Below are positions 1-10,041 of a stretch of 64,000 nucleotides of DNA, one piece after another. Position 1 is the first letter of the stretch, and every line of letters begins with the position of its first letter. The notes beneath the pieces are model-generated. The model worked only from the letters and a program-made list of their open reading frames with translations. It ran no database searches and was not told the origin of the DNA. Origin of the DNA: Phytophthora quininea (taxonomy: Eukaryota > Oomycota > Peronosporomycetes > Peronosporales > Peronosporaceae); contig JAAVTG010000075.1 in the NCBI GenBank assembly GCA_011947345.1, positions 1,116,001-1,180,000 of the forward strand, written 5' to 3'. A program made the translations under genes and the position numbers.

Positions 1-1717
1 GGACGAAGTTGCTTCTTCTTCTTCAACTTGTTATACTTCGTCCAGAGTTTGTTACTTTCTTGTTCCAGAGCATCAATTTCCTGCTGCTTTTGTGTCTGTG
101 CCTTCAAAAGGTTTCCATCAGTTTCTCGACCTTTTCTGCCCACTTCATGTCCTCGTTTGCTTTTACTTCCACTGGCTGGGGTCGATTATCTTCGTCATTC
201 TCGAGCCGACCTGCACGAGACGCTTTCTGCTGCTGTAGACGAAGGAGTTCCGCATTTGCAGCCTCAACCTGGATACGAGCAATAGACTCTTGTGTATACT
301 GCCTTAGATCCTGTGTCGTAGCCTCTTGCTTCTTCTCAATCTCAGCCAGAGAACTCTGCAGCTTCTCCATGTAATGCTCCATTCGCGAACTTAAATTGTT
401 TTGTTGACTCTCGATTTGCTGGCGCTGACGATCCCTCGCCTCCTGCTCGTGGCGAACTTGGTCTTGCAATGCCATCAACTGTCTTGCTAGTTGATTTTTC
501 TCCTCGAGCGCATCAACAATTTCCTTCGGCAATGGAGTCGGCTTCTTCGCCTTTTTGTTCTCCTTGTCATCGTCATCACTGCTTGACCCAGATGCATATT
601 CCTTCTTCTTTTTCGGCTTATCGTTTGCGTCTTGATGCCTTCTTTCTTGGTGACGTAGCAAATATTCAGCCGACATAAACCTCTTTTTACACAAAACACA
701 CGTCACCGCTGCACCATAACCAAAAGTTAACCGATTGCCTCAAACCGAATAATTTATCTACCAGTGACTGCAACTCACGGTTCGTGATTGCCCCATCTTC
801 AACTGCCGGAGGGTCTGCACGCTTTGAGAGGAGCTCATCGACTAGTGCGTTGGCCTCATTTGCAGCATTTTCTTTGCAGAGGAAGACATTCTTGTAGAGG
901 CTGAAGCATGGAGGAGCATCAGCTCTAGCGTTGCCATTGTGCGCTGCTTTGGCGGATTTCACGCTTTAAGCTGGCGATCTCGGTTTCGTGCTGTCCATTT
1001 TCGCTTTCAAGTTGCTGGCACTCTGTCAGCAGTTGATCGCATTGCTTTTCAAGGCCTTCAGAGTGATCCACCAGCGAATCTTGGACGTGCATCAAGTACT
1101 CCAGGGTGAGCTACAGTAACAGAATATTAAGCCACTTCATTCACACAAGATCGTTCGTAAAATACCTGAGCTATCTGAAAGAGCTTGAGGAAATAGGCGT
1201 CTGAGTAGTGCTGAACATCGTCCTGAGTCACATCAGCGAATGCCAAGTTATCGAGGTGCCTTTGGATGGTTTCGACGTCAGTAGTGGCTGCGATCTTCTC
1301 CAGATCAAGGCGGGCGATCGCACGTGTATCCAGCTTGCCAGCACGCTGTCGGAACGCAAAGTTACGGGTCGGTAGCCAAACCTGTCGTTGAAGTCCGTGT
1401 GTTGGGCTAGCTGGCTGTGTTTCTTGTTCTTGCAAACCGTCCGAGCCGTCACTTTCCGACCCAAGAGGCGGCTGCAGAGATCGTTTGGCTTTTCGATCTG
1501 CGAGGAACTTGGCACGGCGATCAAGATTCCGTGGAGGAGGACGGCGTCCTTTTCTGAGGGCCGCTAACGCTCCTGATTCCGTAAATTTCCGACGACTTGG
1601 CGGCAAACGTCTTTGAGAGCGAGAACCGTACGATGACGAAGCCTTCAGAGGACCGAAGATGCCGGTATACTCGTCGTAGCCGCTGTAGCGACGGGCGTCC
1701 TCCATGAAGTAGCTCCC
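1..1717 (-). CDS. DZIP1: DZIP1-like (iguana) ciliogenesis protein, 3' end truncated by window edge
   Basis: The first exon (about 1717-1166) carries the Dzip-like N-terminal domain: an F-x-F-R-x-R motif, then a helix pattern ending LFQIAQ that splices (GT at 1165, AG before 1110) to LTLEYLMHVQD. A C2H2 zinc finger (CVLC...H...H, about 700-620) and a long Glu/Gln/Lys-rich coiled coil follow. DZIP1 family proteins act at the basal body and ciliary transition zone, which fits a flagellated zoospore former. The ATG at 1717 is the first in the domain frame; a short upstream exon is possible. The exons between 1000 and 720 are not resolved. The frame breaks at 106-109 (A-run on the + strand); one more base lets the coiled coil continue to the window edge. 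Confidence 0.75.
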
Positions 1718-1818
1718 CATCGCCGGCGTCGCTTGAAGATTTGCCTTGTGCCGGTTCAAAGTTGGCTGTGCTTATTTTCACGCTGACTACGCTGGTACAG
1801 CTACCGTACTGCCTGGCG

Positions 1819-3012
1819 TCAGCCGTAGCGCGTTCGGATGTGCTCTCGGTTCACATAGAGATAGTCTTTGATGCGGTCACGCTGCAGTTCAGCGTCGTCC
1901 TCCATGCTTTCATCTGAGTCCGAGTCCTCGAGCTCCGAATCGTCATTCATGTCCTCCTCGTCAGTGTCGTCCGCCAGAGAAGAATCCACTTCAACGAGGT
2001 CTTCCAGGTCGATCAGCACGTTATGCAGGACGATAGCCGACGAAATGACCTGCGCCATCCTCGTCGTGGCAGCGTCTCCATCCTCAGTCTTCTGGTCCAG
2101 CGGCTTTTGTAAGATCCGGAATCTCTGCCGGATCATCTCTCCTGCTCGCTTCACCACGCGCTGCGTCGTGGCCTGCAGGCTGTTGAACATCTTCTGTCCC
2201 CCTGTCATCGTGCTGGAAACCGGATACGGCACTACCACACGCTTCGATAGCGCATACCCTTCATGTCCAACGATATGTTTCCCCTCAGGCAGAATCTCCG
2301 GCAGAGTGCGACCAAACCTCGAGAAGCGCAGGGTCTCTCTGTCCGTGATGCCTCCGGGACGCACGTCCATCGATCTAACTCTGCACTGAGCGTCCACCAC
2401 CAGTTGAACGTTCTCTGCGGGGAAGTTCTTGTTGCAGTACCATCCTTCCCATTGCCGTGGTCGCAGAATCTCCACCAGGAACCCGCCGATGGCCAGACAG
2501 CAGTTCGGGTAGCCGCAGAGCTGCTCGAACTCCTCGCTGAGTCGACTCCAGTCTTCGTATGAGCTCGGCAACTGGAAGTATTGGGTCTTGACGCTGTCCA
2601 GCAGTAGGATCTCCACCACCTGCCAGACGTAGCGTCCGGCGGCGGTCGCTGTCATGCCCAGCCGTGAGCCAGCGTCCTGCAGGTCCCCACCTTGAGTGAA
2701 GTACATTAAAGTGACCGCCACTCGGTCCCGCAGGCCGAAACGTTTGCCAGTGATGGGGCCATGGACTTCTAGCCAGTGACGCTCCACCAGGTCGCAGATG
2801 AAGGCGAAGGAGCAAGGCTTGCAGCCGAAAGACTGACGGAAGGACGACTCGTCTTGCTCGATCAGTGAAATGGACAGCCGGCGACGTTTCGAGGGCCGAT
2901 TGGGTGTAGCTGAAGCGGACGCATGGACGACGGCGGACACGGCGGCAGACACTGCCGACTGCACAGCGCTCAGCGCCACGACGCGACTAGGAGTTGGCGC
3001 TATTGAAGACAT
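1819..3012 (-). CDS. HARBI1-like protein derived from a PIF/Harbinger transposase, catalytic residues lost
   Basis: This intronless 397-residue ORF has the DDE_Tnp_4 (PIF/Harbinger) fold pattern. It has a basic, nuclear-localisation-like KRRR at 42-45, an N-terminal helical domain, and the three blocks that normally hold the DDE triad. The first block reads AIGG (about 174) where AIDG is usual. The second reads GHEGY (about 249) where GDxxY is usual. The third reads VVKRAG (about 286) where the family has VE. All three acidic positions therefore appear replaced, while the frame is open and codon use is normal. The C-terminus is a long acidic tail (about 330-380). No terminal inverted repeats or target-site duplication were seen. 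I infer a domesticated DNA-binding protein; a recently inactivated element is the alternative. Confidence 0.75.
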   Translation of the reverse strand: MSSIAPTPSRVVALSAVQSAVSAAVSAVVHASASATPNRPSKRRRLSISLIEQDESSFRQSFGCKPCSFAFICDLVERHWLEVHGPITGKRFGLRDRVAVTLMYFTQGGDLQDAGSRLGMTATAAGRYVWQVVEILLLDSVKTQYFQLPSSYEDWSRLSEEFEQLCGYPNCCLAIGGFLVEILRPRQWEGWYCNKNFPAENVQLVVDAQCRVRSMDVRPGGITDRETLRFSRFGRTLPEILPEGKHIVGHEGYALSKRVVVPYPVSSTMTGGQKMFNSLQATTQRVVKRAGEMIRQRFRILQKPLDQKTEDGDAATTRMAQVISSAIVLHNVLIDLEDLVEVDSSLADDTDEEDMNDDSELEDSDSDESMEDDAELQRDRIKDYLYVNREHIRTRYG

Positions 3013-5142
3013 CAAGTTTCAAATGAGAATCTGAGTCGATGGGTGTCAATTCCACAAATGTGCGCACCACATAGTGTATACTTTTGTGGGGAATAGTACT
3101 ATGGATAAAACGATTTTTTAGTCTCTGCTGCAGCACGAACTCCCAAAACGTTAAACTACAGTCGCGTCACGGACATCTTCTTTGTGGCAAGTCAAAAGTA
3201 AAAACTAGCTGGGTCTGGTGGCCTCATTTGGCTGCAAAATCAGGTCTACTTTGTACTCGTCAAGCCACCTGAGAGCTCGTGATAGCCAGCAGCAAGAGAC
3301 CTCACAGACAATATTTCGTGCCGCCACGGGGTTGGCTCGACCAAGACTAAAAAATCCGGCGCGACCCTCTCCACAAAACCGGTGAGGCACAGTAAAACTA
3401 AGACGGATTAGAGAGTGTATCTCAGATCGACAGGGACAGTACCGATTCTTGTGGCTAGGTGGTGTTGTAAATATGGAGTATTGTCCGGGCTCGGAAGCAG
3501 AGATTCGTGTATCAGCGCGACGATGCAGAAGAAGGTTGGCGAGTGTGGAGTGCATTTCGATGTTATTAAATTGTCAACTCCGGCGATTTGCGATCTGCCA
3601 GCGAGAAAGACGACTAGCACAAAATGACAAGGCTGCACTTGTCGCTCATGAGAGCGGCCGATTCAGTGATATTTCCCAGCCTACGAGGCATTTAATTCTG
3701 ACTCGCGAGCGTCTGTAAGACGTGAACAGGAACGAGAAGCTATTCTCGTACTACCGCGAAGAGAAACTCGCGGTGGTCTTGGTGGCTTCCGTCGGCTTTG
3801 ATGCCGACAGCGTGGCATTGACACTGTAGTGTGACTTAAATAAACTCACGGAGTGTGCGCTCCAGCCCAGTGAATTCTTCAACGTTGGTGGCACGTTTAG
3901 CACCACAGCAAGTCCACATCCGCCCTCGATCCAGGACACACCGATACATTTGTGGATATCGTCCAGCAAATTTCACCCCGTATGAGCCCACATTCGCGCT
4001 GTGAATTTGAAACCTCCCCAAAACTTTTGTCCACTTGGCTGCACAGATCCAAGCAGCGGGTAGTATTGAGCAATGGTTGTATCAAAATGCTTTGCGGATC
4101 AGGGATCTGCGTATAAATCTAGCAGCGTGATACACTGGGGAGCTCTCCGTACAAAATATGAATGCTGAGGTGGTTCGAAGAAGAGAGACACATATATTGG
4201 CGAGGAACATGAATACTATTTCGGAGAAAAGAGACTGAGTGATGATGAAATTTTGGATTCAACTGATGGGGAAGGCTTGCAATTCGTTCGTCTATTTTGC
4301 AATTCAACTCAATACATTCCAACAATACTTTTATTGTTCAAAAACAACGATAACATTTCGGTCTACTCAGAGCTCAGTATCAGATCTCTCAAAGCGGCGC
4401 AAATACACGATGAACCCGTCCCGCCCGACACATACGGCTCCACTCGGTCACAATCCTCTTAAGCGGTATCTCACGCTCGCTCGAAGAACTCGATTGGGAT
4501 CGGATCTGCCTTGTAGCACTTCCTCTTGCCCACGCTTGGAGATGCTGGCTCTCGTGGTGCGCGCGGATATTGCTAGATGGAAGCATGGCAGTCGATGCAT
4601 GCTGACGCACTCGAGGTCCATGGCGGTGTCCAGCACGTCGCGGAGCAAACTTGCTACAGAAGCGACAGCGTGTCACACGAATCTCTCGTGACTTCGCAGA
4701 GCTAAATCTTCATGCCCAGTGCTACTCACAAAGTCGGCTTCCTCGACGTGGTTAATGCTGGTTTTGTCCTGCTGATGGGCAGATGATGAATGAAGATTAC
4801 ACTTTATTTCGCGTGGCGGCGAGTGAGAGGTAAACTGATGTTGGGTTTCTGTGGAGAACGACGGTCATTAACAGTCTCTGGTCTTCTCGTTAGCTTCAAC
4901 ATGCACATCATGAAGGCGCGCTTGGGCCCTCTACTTTTGTTGCTATATGGTAGTAAAACTAGATACAAATGTCTTCTCTTTCTCCCTTAGCGTTTCTGTC
5001 GAGTGCCTGTCGTGCGCTTCCAGCCTCACGCCCGAAAGAAGGGCAGAAATATCGTATACCTAGCAAAATTCTGATCGTAGCACACAGAAGTATGCACCAC
5101 AGCGGTCAACACTTTTGTGTATTTTGCATCAAAAGGTATCGG
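3013..5142. other. 2.1-kb intergenic stretch with no convincing gene
   Basis: Only short overlapping ORFs in all frames are present. The one suggestive part is 4390-4700 on the minus strand, where a CRFCSKFAP-type C-x2-C motif is followed, across a frame change, by His and Cys spaced like a BED or C2H2 finger; no open frame supports it. AT content is higher than in neighbouring genes. The last 150 bp precede ELP2 and should hold its promoter. Confidence 0.5.
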
Positions 5143-7608
5143 ATGGAGACGACGTTGACGCACGTTGCTGTGGGCTGCCACGCCGCCACCAACGCTCTGA
5201 GTGTGGATGCAAATGCATCCTCTACTTCTTCTGCATATGTAGGAGCGTTTGCTGCCAAGAATGTGGTGGCGCTGCTGTCCTGTGGCTCGGAAGCGGACGT
5301 TGCAGCCCCGCCACTGAAGGTCGTGGAGACTCTGAAGCATCGGGAGCCGACGACGGACCGCTCGAGACTCACGAGCGTCAAGCTGCTTACTGAAGCCAAG
5401 TCAGACACAGTTCGCGTGTTGGCAGGCGACTCGGACGGCCGCGTCTTCCTATGGACGAAGCAGAGTGGACGTTGGAAGGCGCAGAAGCTTCTGGAGCTGC
5501 CGGACGTGGCTGTGGCCGCAGTAGTGGCGACGCAGACCAACAAGCGCCGTATGCACTTGGCATCGTTCTCGGACGGGACGTTGGTGGCCTTTGCACAAAG
5601 TCTTGACAGTGAAGAAGTAAAGTTGCTGACCAAATTGGAGCTTGGAGTCAAATGCATCATGGAAGCTTTGGACGCCATTGTGATTCAAGGATCTGCTGGT
5701 GACGAGAGTGTGCTAGTGGCTGCAGGAGGAGTTGACGCTGAAGTCCACTTGTTTGAAGTGGCTGAAGAGGGTGAAGATCTGACGCCGTTGATTCAGTTGG
5801 AAGGCCATCGAGGATGGATCCGCAGTGTTGCTTTCCGTACTGATGATCATATTGTGATGCTAGCGTCGGCGTCACAGGACCAGAGGATTCGATTGTGGAA
5901 AATTACGACCCGCTCCAAGGACAGTGGAGCACCAATGAACGGCAGCTCGGTAGATGCCCAGGGTGGGTTCTTAGCGGTTGGTCAGAAATTGACCTACACA
6001 ATCAGCTTTGACGCTCTATTAGCTGGCCACGAAGATTGGGTCACCTCTGTGCAGTGGATGGAGTTGCCACGTGGTGAAAATGAAGGCCCCAAGACCAGCC
6101 AGAATGCCTGTGTTTTGTCATCGTCAATGGACAACACGCTGATTGCGTGGACAAAGCCAACAGACGTCCGCAGCTCCTGGTCTCCAACGCTGAGAATTGG
6201 CGAGCTGGGCGGGAATGGATTGCTAGCTGGTGGCGTGTTACCTTCGCGCAATGGTCGCTTAAATCTACTGTCTCTCGGCTTTGGTGGACAACTGGAGCGA
6301 TGGGAACAGCAACCAGCACCGTCCGCTCTGTTCTTGCCAGCTATTGCAGTGAATGGCCACTGTGCAGAGGTCACGGATCTTTCGTGGTCGCCACGAGGCG
6401 ATTATCTGATGTCTGTGTCACTGGACCAAACTGCTCGTGTTCTGGCTCCGGCAAAGGAGAGCGACAGCATTATATCTGGTTGGTACGAGCTTTCAAGAGC
6501 TCAAGTGCATGGATACGACATCAACTGCGGGTGCTTCGTTTTGGGGGATGTAGCAACAAACAATCAATTTGTGAGCGGTGCCGACGAAAAGATATTGCGT
6601 GTGTTTGAGGCTCCTCAGGAGGTGAAGACGCTAGTAAACCAATTGAAGTATGGGCACCGCAGTGAACACGAGACGGCAATGAAAGCTGAAGAAGATGCCA
6701 AGACAGGAACTCGAGGTGTCCACCACGCGTATCTGCCAGAACTTAGTCTGACGAACAAGTCGTCCTCGGAGACGATCGAAGATAGCAGCAACGGTTCTGC
6801 TGAACTCTTCAACGCGGTGCGTTTGCCAGTGGGAGATACATTGAGCCGCAAGACGCTTTGGCCAGAGCAACGGAAGTTGTACGGTCATGGCAATGAGCTG
6901 TTAAGTGTGGCGTCTTCGCACGCCGGCGATTTGATCGCGTCTGCGTGCAAGTCTCGAGAGGAGCGATTCGCTGCGGTTCGATTGTGGAATACTGCGGATT
7001 GGAGTGAAACGCAGCAGCCATTAGAAGGTCATAAAAGCTCAGTCGTGCAGCTAGCATTCTCGCCGAATGACCAGTTTCTGCTTTCTGTGTCTCGAGACCG
7101 ACAGTTTTGCCTCTACGAGCGGCAGTCGCAGTCCGACGGGGAGTTTGAACTTGCAGAACGAGTGAAAGCGCATCGACGTATTATTTGGAGCTGCTCTTGG
7201 GCGCCAGATTCATCTACGTTTGCGCTGGGTTCTAGAGACCAAACAATGTCTTTCTGGAGCCAAACGCGTGGCAAATGGAGCCGTTCTTGCGAGCCTATTG
7301 CGTTCAATGCAGCTGTCACTGCTGTGGCGTTCTCTCCATATACAGGTGCTACGTCCGATGCGCCATATCTACTAGCTGTTGGACTTGAGTCCGGTGCAAT
7401 CCAAGTGTTTACAATTACGAAGGTCGTTCAAGATGGCAGGCCTACAACTGTGGCATGCACTTTGTTGCAAGAGATTGAATGGGAGCTCTCAGCATCTTCA
7501 GCAATCTTGCGATTGGCGTGGGGGCCTATTGATCACGACGGAAACTACTTGCTGGCTGCAGCAAGCAGCGACAACTCCGTTCGCGTGTTCAAATTGGCGT
7601 TTGAATGA
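5143..7608 (+). CDS. ELP2: Elongator complex protein 2 (WD40 repeat)
   Basis: The single-exon ORF of 821 residues matches the usual ELP2 length (about 790-840). ELP2 is the double-propeller scaffold of Elongator, which with Elp1 and Elp3 makes the cm5U34-type modification of wobble uridine in tRNA. Many WD40 blades are visible: the GHRGWIRSVAF block, SASQDQRIRLWK, HCAEVTDLSWSPRGDYLMSV, GHKSSVVQLAFSPNDQFLLS and HRRIIWSCSWAPD, in two halves separated near residue 500. The ATG at 5143 (METTL...) is preferred over upstream in-frame codons because the preceding 58 codons have no family resemblance. The frame has no breaks. Its stop lies 44 bp from the stop of the convergent channel gene. Confidence 0.93.
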   Translation: METTLTHVAVGCHAATNALSVDANASSTSSAYVGAFAAKNVVALLSCGSEADVAAPPLKVVETLKHREPTTDRSRLTSVKLLTEAKSDTVRVLAGDSDGRVFLWTKQSGRWKAQKLLELPDVAVAAVVATQTNKRRMHLASFSDGTLVAFAQSLDSEEVKLLTKLELGVKCIMEALDAIVIQGSAGDESVLVAAGGVDAEVHLFEVAEEGEDLTPLIQLEGHRGWIRSVAFRTDDHIVMLASASQDQRIRLWKITTRSKDSGAPMNGSSVDAQGGFLAVGQKLTYTISFDALLAGHEDWVTSVQWMELPRGENEGPKTSQNACVLSSSMDNTLIAWTKPTDVRSSWSPTLRIGELGGNGLLAGGVLPSRNGRLNLLSLGFGGQLERWEQQPAPSALFLPAIAVNGHCAEVTDLSWSPRGDYLMSVSLDQTARVLAPAKESDSIISGWYELSRAQVHGYDINCGCFVLGDVATNNQFVSGADEKILRVFEAPQEVKTLVNQLKYGHRSEHETAMKAEEDAKTGTRGVHHAYLPELSLTNKSSSETIEDSSNGSAELFNAVRLPVGDTLSRKTLWPEQRKLYGHGNELLSVASSHAGDLIASACKSREERFAAVRLWNTADWSETQQPLEGHKSSVVQLAFSPNDQFLLSVSRDRQFCLYERQSQSDGEFELAERVKAHRRIIWSCSWAPDSSTFALGSRDQTMSFWSQTRGKWSRSCEPIAFNAAVTAVAFSPYTGATSDAPYLLAVGLESGAIQVFTITKVVQDGRPTTVACTLLQEIEWELSASSAILRLAWGPIDHDGNYLLAAASSDNSVRVFKLAFE

Positions 7609-7652
7609 GAAGGTGACCACCAGTTGGTATCGGTTTGGTGTGATGAAATGGA

Positions 7653-9867
7653 CTACTTGTATTGGACCTTGGACTGCATGTACTTGTTGATCTCGCTTTC
7701 GAGGAGTTCGGTTTGCGTGGGATACTGCTCCTTGACACTGTCAAGATCGTTCCGACAGAGTACATGAATCTGGACCCAAGTCAGCGCTACAGCCGTGGTG
7801 GAGCGCTTGGCACGCTGCAGCAGAGCCATCTCGCCGAAGTAGTCGCCTTTACGAAGAATGCGGATAATCTTTCGGGTCTCAGTTGACGGGTCCAACACTC
7901 CTACCGATCCCTTCGACCCGATGAAGCCCATCCAGTCGCCGAATTCACCCTTACGGATCAGGACGTCGTCTTGCATGTAGATGATCGTCCGCAGGTGCAA
8001 GATGAGCATCTCTATAACTGCAGGTGACAAGGTCTTCGAAGAGAGGAATGGAATTCGCTTGATCATGTCGCGGTAGAGTTGGAATTTGACTTCGCAAATT
8101 AAAGCAGGAGACAGCTCGTTGATGAAGGCGTCGGCGTCGCTGCTGATACTCTTGGTCTCTCTCCAGAGGTTCTCGTAGTACCCTCGGATGCGTTTGGAGA
8201 GACCGTCTGGAATGCCCAGAAAATGGCACCGTTCCGAGGTGGAAATGAGCTTCTTGTTGTACGCTGCTTCGTCTTCGTCGATGGACGAAATGAGCACAGC
8301 GACAGAACCAAACACGCTGGCTTGTAGGATGTTACCGATGAGCATAAAGCATGCCACAGAGAGCTGTTCCGCGACTGTGAACATCGGAGGAGGGCTTGCA
8401 TTTAAGCACCCGATCACGAGCGACCAGCACAGCGCATACTCCTCGAAGAACGATTGCGGCACAAACGTGTTGTCTTCAATATGCGACCACCAGCCTGTAG
8501 CTATCCAGCGCCAAAAGCACGCTAATAAGTGGACGACAGTGAGCACGACGCTGAGCAGTAGAATGAACCTGAGGATGCCGGCCTTTTTGGCCGAGTTAAA
8601 TTTCCGGGCAAGTTGACTCATTTTTGCAAGTCGAAAGATTTTGGTGAAGCTAAGAACGCGACCTCTTCCGGATGGCACCAGAAGCTCGAACGGGAACCAA
8701 CTCAAAAGTCAGGAATCGCCCAACCACTCGCAAAATAATTGACGATTGTTCGTCGAGGTCCTGAGATGAGATCGCCGCGTTCGTCCGTGTACGAAGAGAA
8801 CATGTGCACAACAAAGTCGATCACAAAGAGTACTGTGCCAAGGACGTTCACGTTTTCTAGAAAACGAGCGGTGTACCTGAATCCCAACGACAGCGGCGTA
8901 AAAATGACGTCCAGGAGGATCATCACCATGATCAGCAAGTCCCACGCGTATCGGTACGAGGAATCATGGCGTAGCGTTAATTGGTGCACCTCGCCGTCGA
9001 GGCTGCGCGCCGACAAAATTTCTTCTGGCGACACCGTGGCGTCGTTGCGTTTGTCTTTAAAAACATGGTCTTTAGACGATTCTTTGCGGTAAATGTGGGC
9101 TTTATCAGGGCGGAGGAAACGGAGAAGCGCCTTGAAATCGTGGCGTTTTGATTCATTGGGAATTCATCGTCGATTGGGCGGGGCTTTATCGTGGGCTGTT
9201 TAACCGGCATCGTGGACACAGCATCGGAGGCTTCTTTGGACGTATCCGCTTTACTACGTCGACTTTCGGGTCCTCGGATCAAGGACCGTCGAAGCGCATT
9301 AAATTCAGCGTTTAGAACCGCCAGTCCAATGCTTCTCTTCTTCGCAGGAAATTCTGGGGGTGTCGGCGGGACCATTGTGTCTACTCGACTTATCTGCGTC
9401 TGCGATGCTGCTCTGGTATCCACATGAGAATTTGCGTCCGACTCGATAGCTCCGAGTCTGGCAGATGGTTCTGATGGGAGTACTCGTAGTGGATCAACCA
9501 GCCCAACAACCGCCAGCGATCGAAGTGACGGCCCCAACGTCTGCATCTGAAAGTTGGACGGTGAATTGCTATCACTTAGACTTCGATTCTTGTTCCTGGA
9601 CGCAGTCGTCTACAAATTCAGCAGAAATATAAACAAAGGACAAGAGGACAAAATGCGATGCCGTCTCACCTGGAGTTGCCGATGCACGAGAGAACTCAAT
9701 TCGCGCACTAGCTGGTGTGTCGAGTGCATTTCTGCTTGCATTTGATCCAGACGTTCGTCCACTGTCGCTGAACCACGATGACCACTGCTGTTTCGAGGTG
9801 AGAAGGAATCATCTCGCTGTTCCACCTCCATAACCTGAGGGAGCGATGGACCAACTTTCTCGTCCAT
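7653..9867 (-). CDS. Cyclic-nucleotide-binding cation channel, copy 1
   Basis: Exon 1 is 9867-9670 and exon 2 is 9609-7653. The protein (718 residues once frames are joined) has an N-terminal coiled-coil segment, six membrane segments of the CNG/HCN type, a C-linker (FLGIPDGLSKRIRGYYENLW) and a cyclic-nucleotide-binding domain with the GDYFGEMALL phosphate-binding cassette. The pore loop reads CLNASPPP, with neither the GYG of K+ channels nor the G-E of animal CNG channels. S4 has few basic residues, so voltage sensing is probably weak. Frame breaks at 9059-9063 and 8704-8707 are both A-runs on the + strand, and adding one base to each restores alignment with the neighbouring paralogue. It is tandem to copy 2, same strand, 174 bp away. 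Confidence 0.85.
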
Positions 9868-10041
9868 GGCCGAATTGAGTTGCGCTATTGCGAGACGGTG
9901 TCAAAAGCCAACTGCAAGAAATAGCTTGCAAAACCAACGACAAGGACAGATCGCTGCAAGAATAGCAAGTCTCGACAATGAACTGCGGAATATCTGATCC
10001 GGAAGTCCACAAAACGTATATTTTCATTTGGATCGACACGA

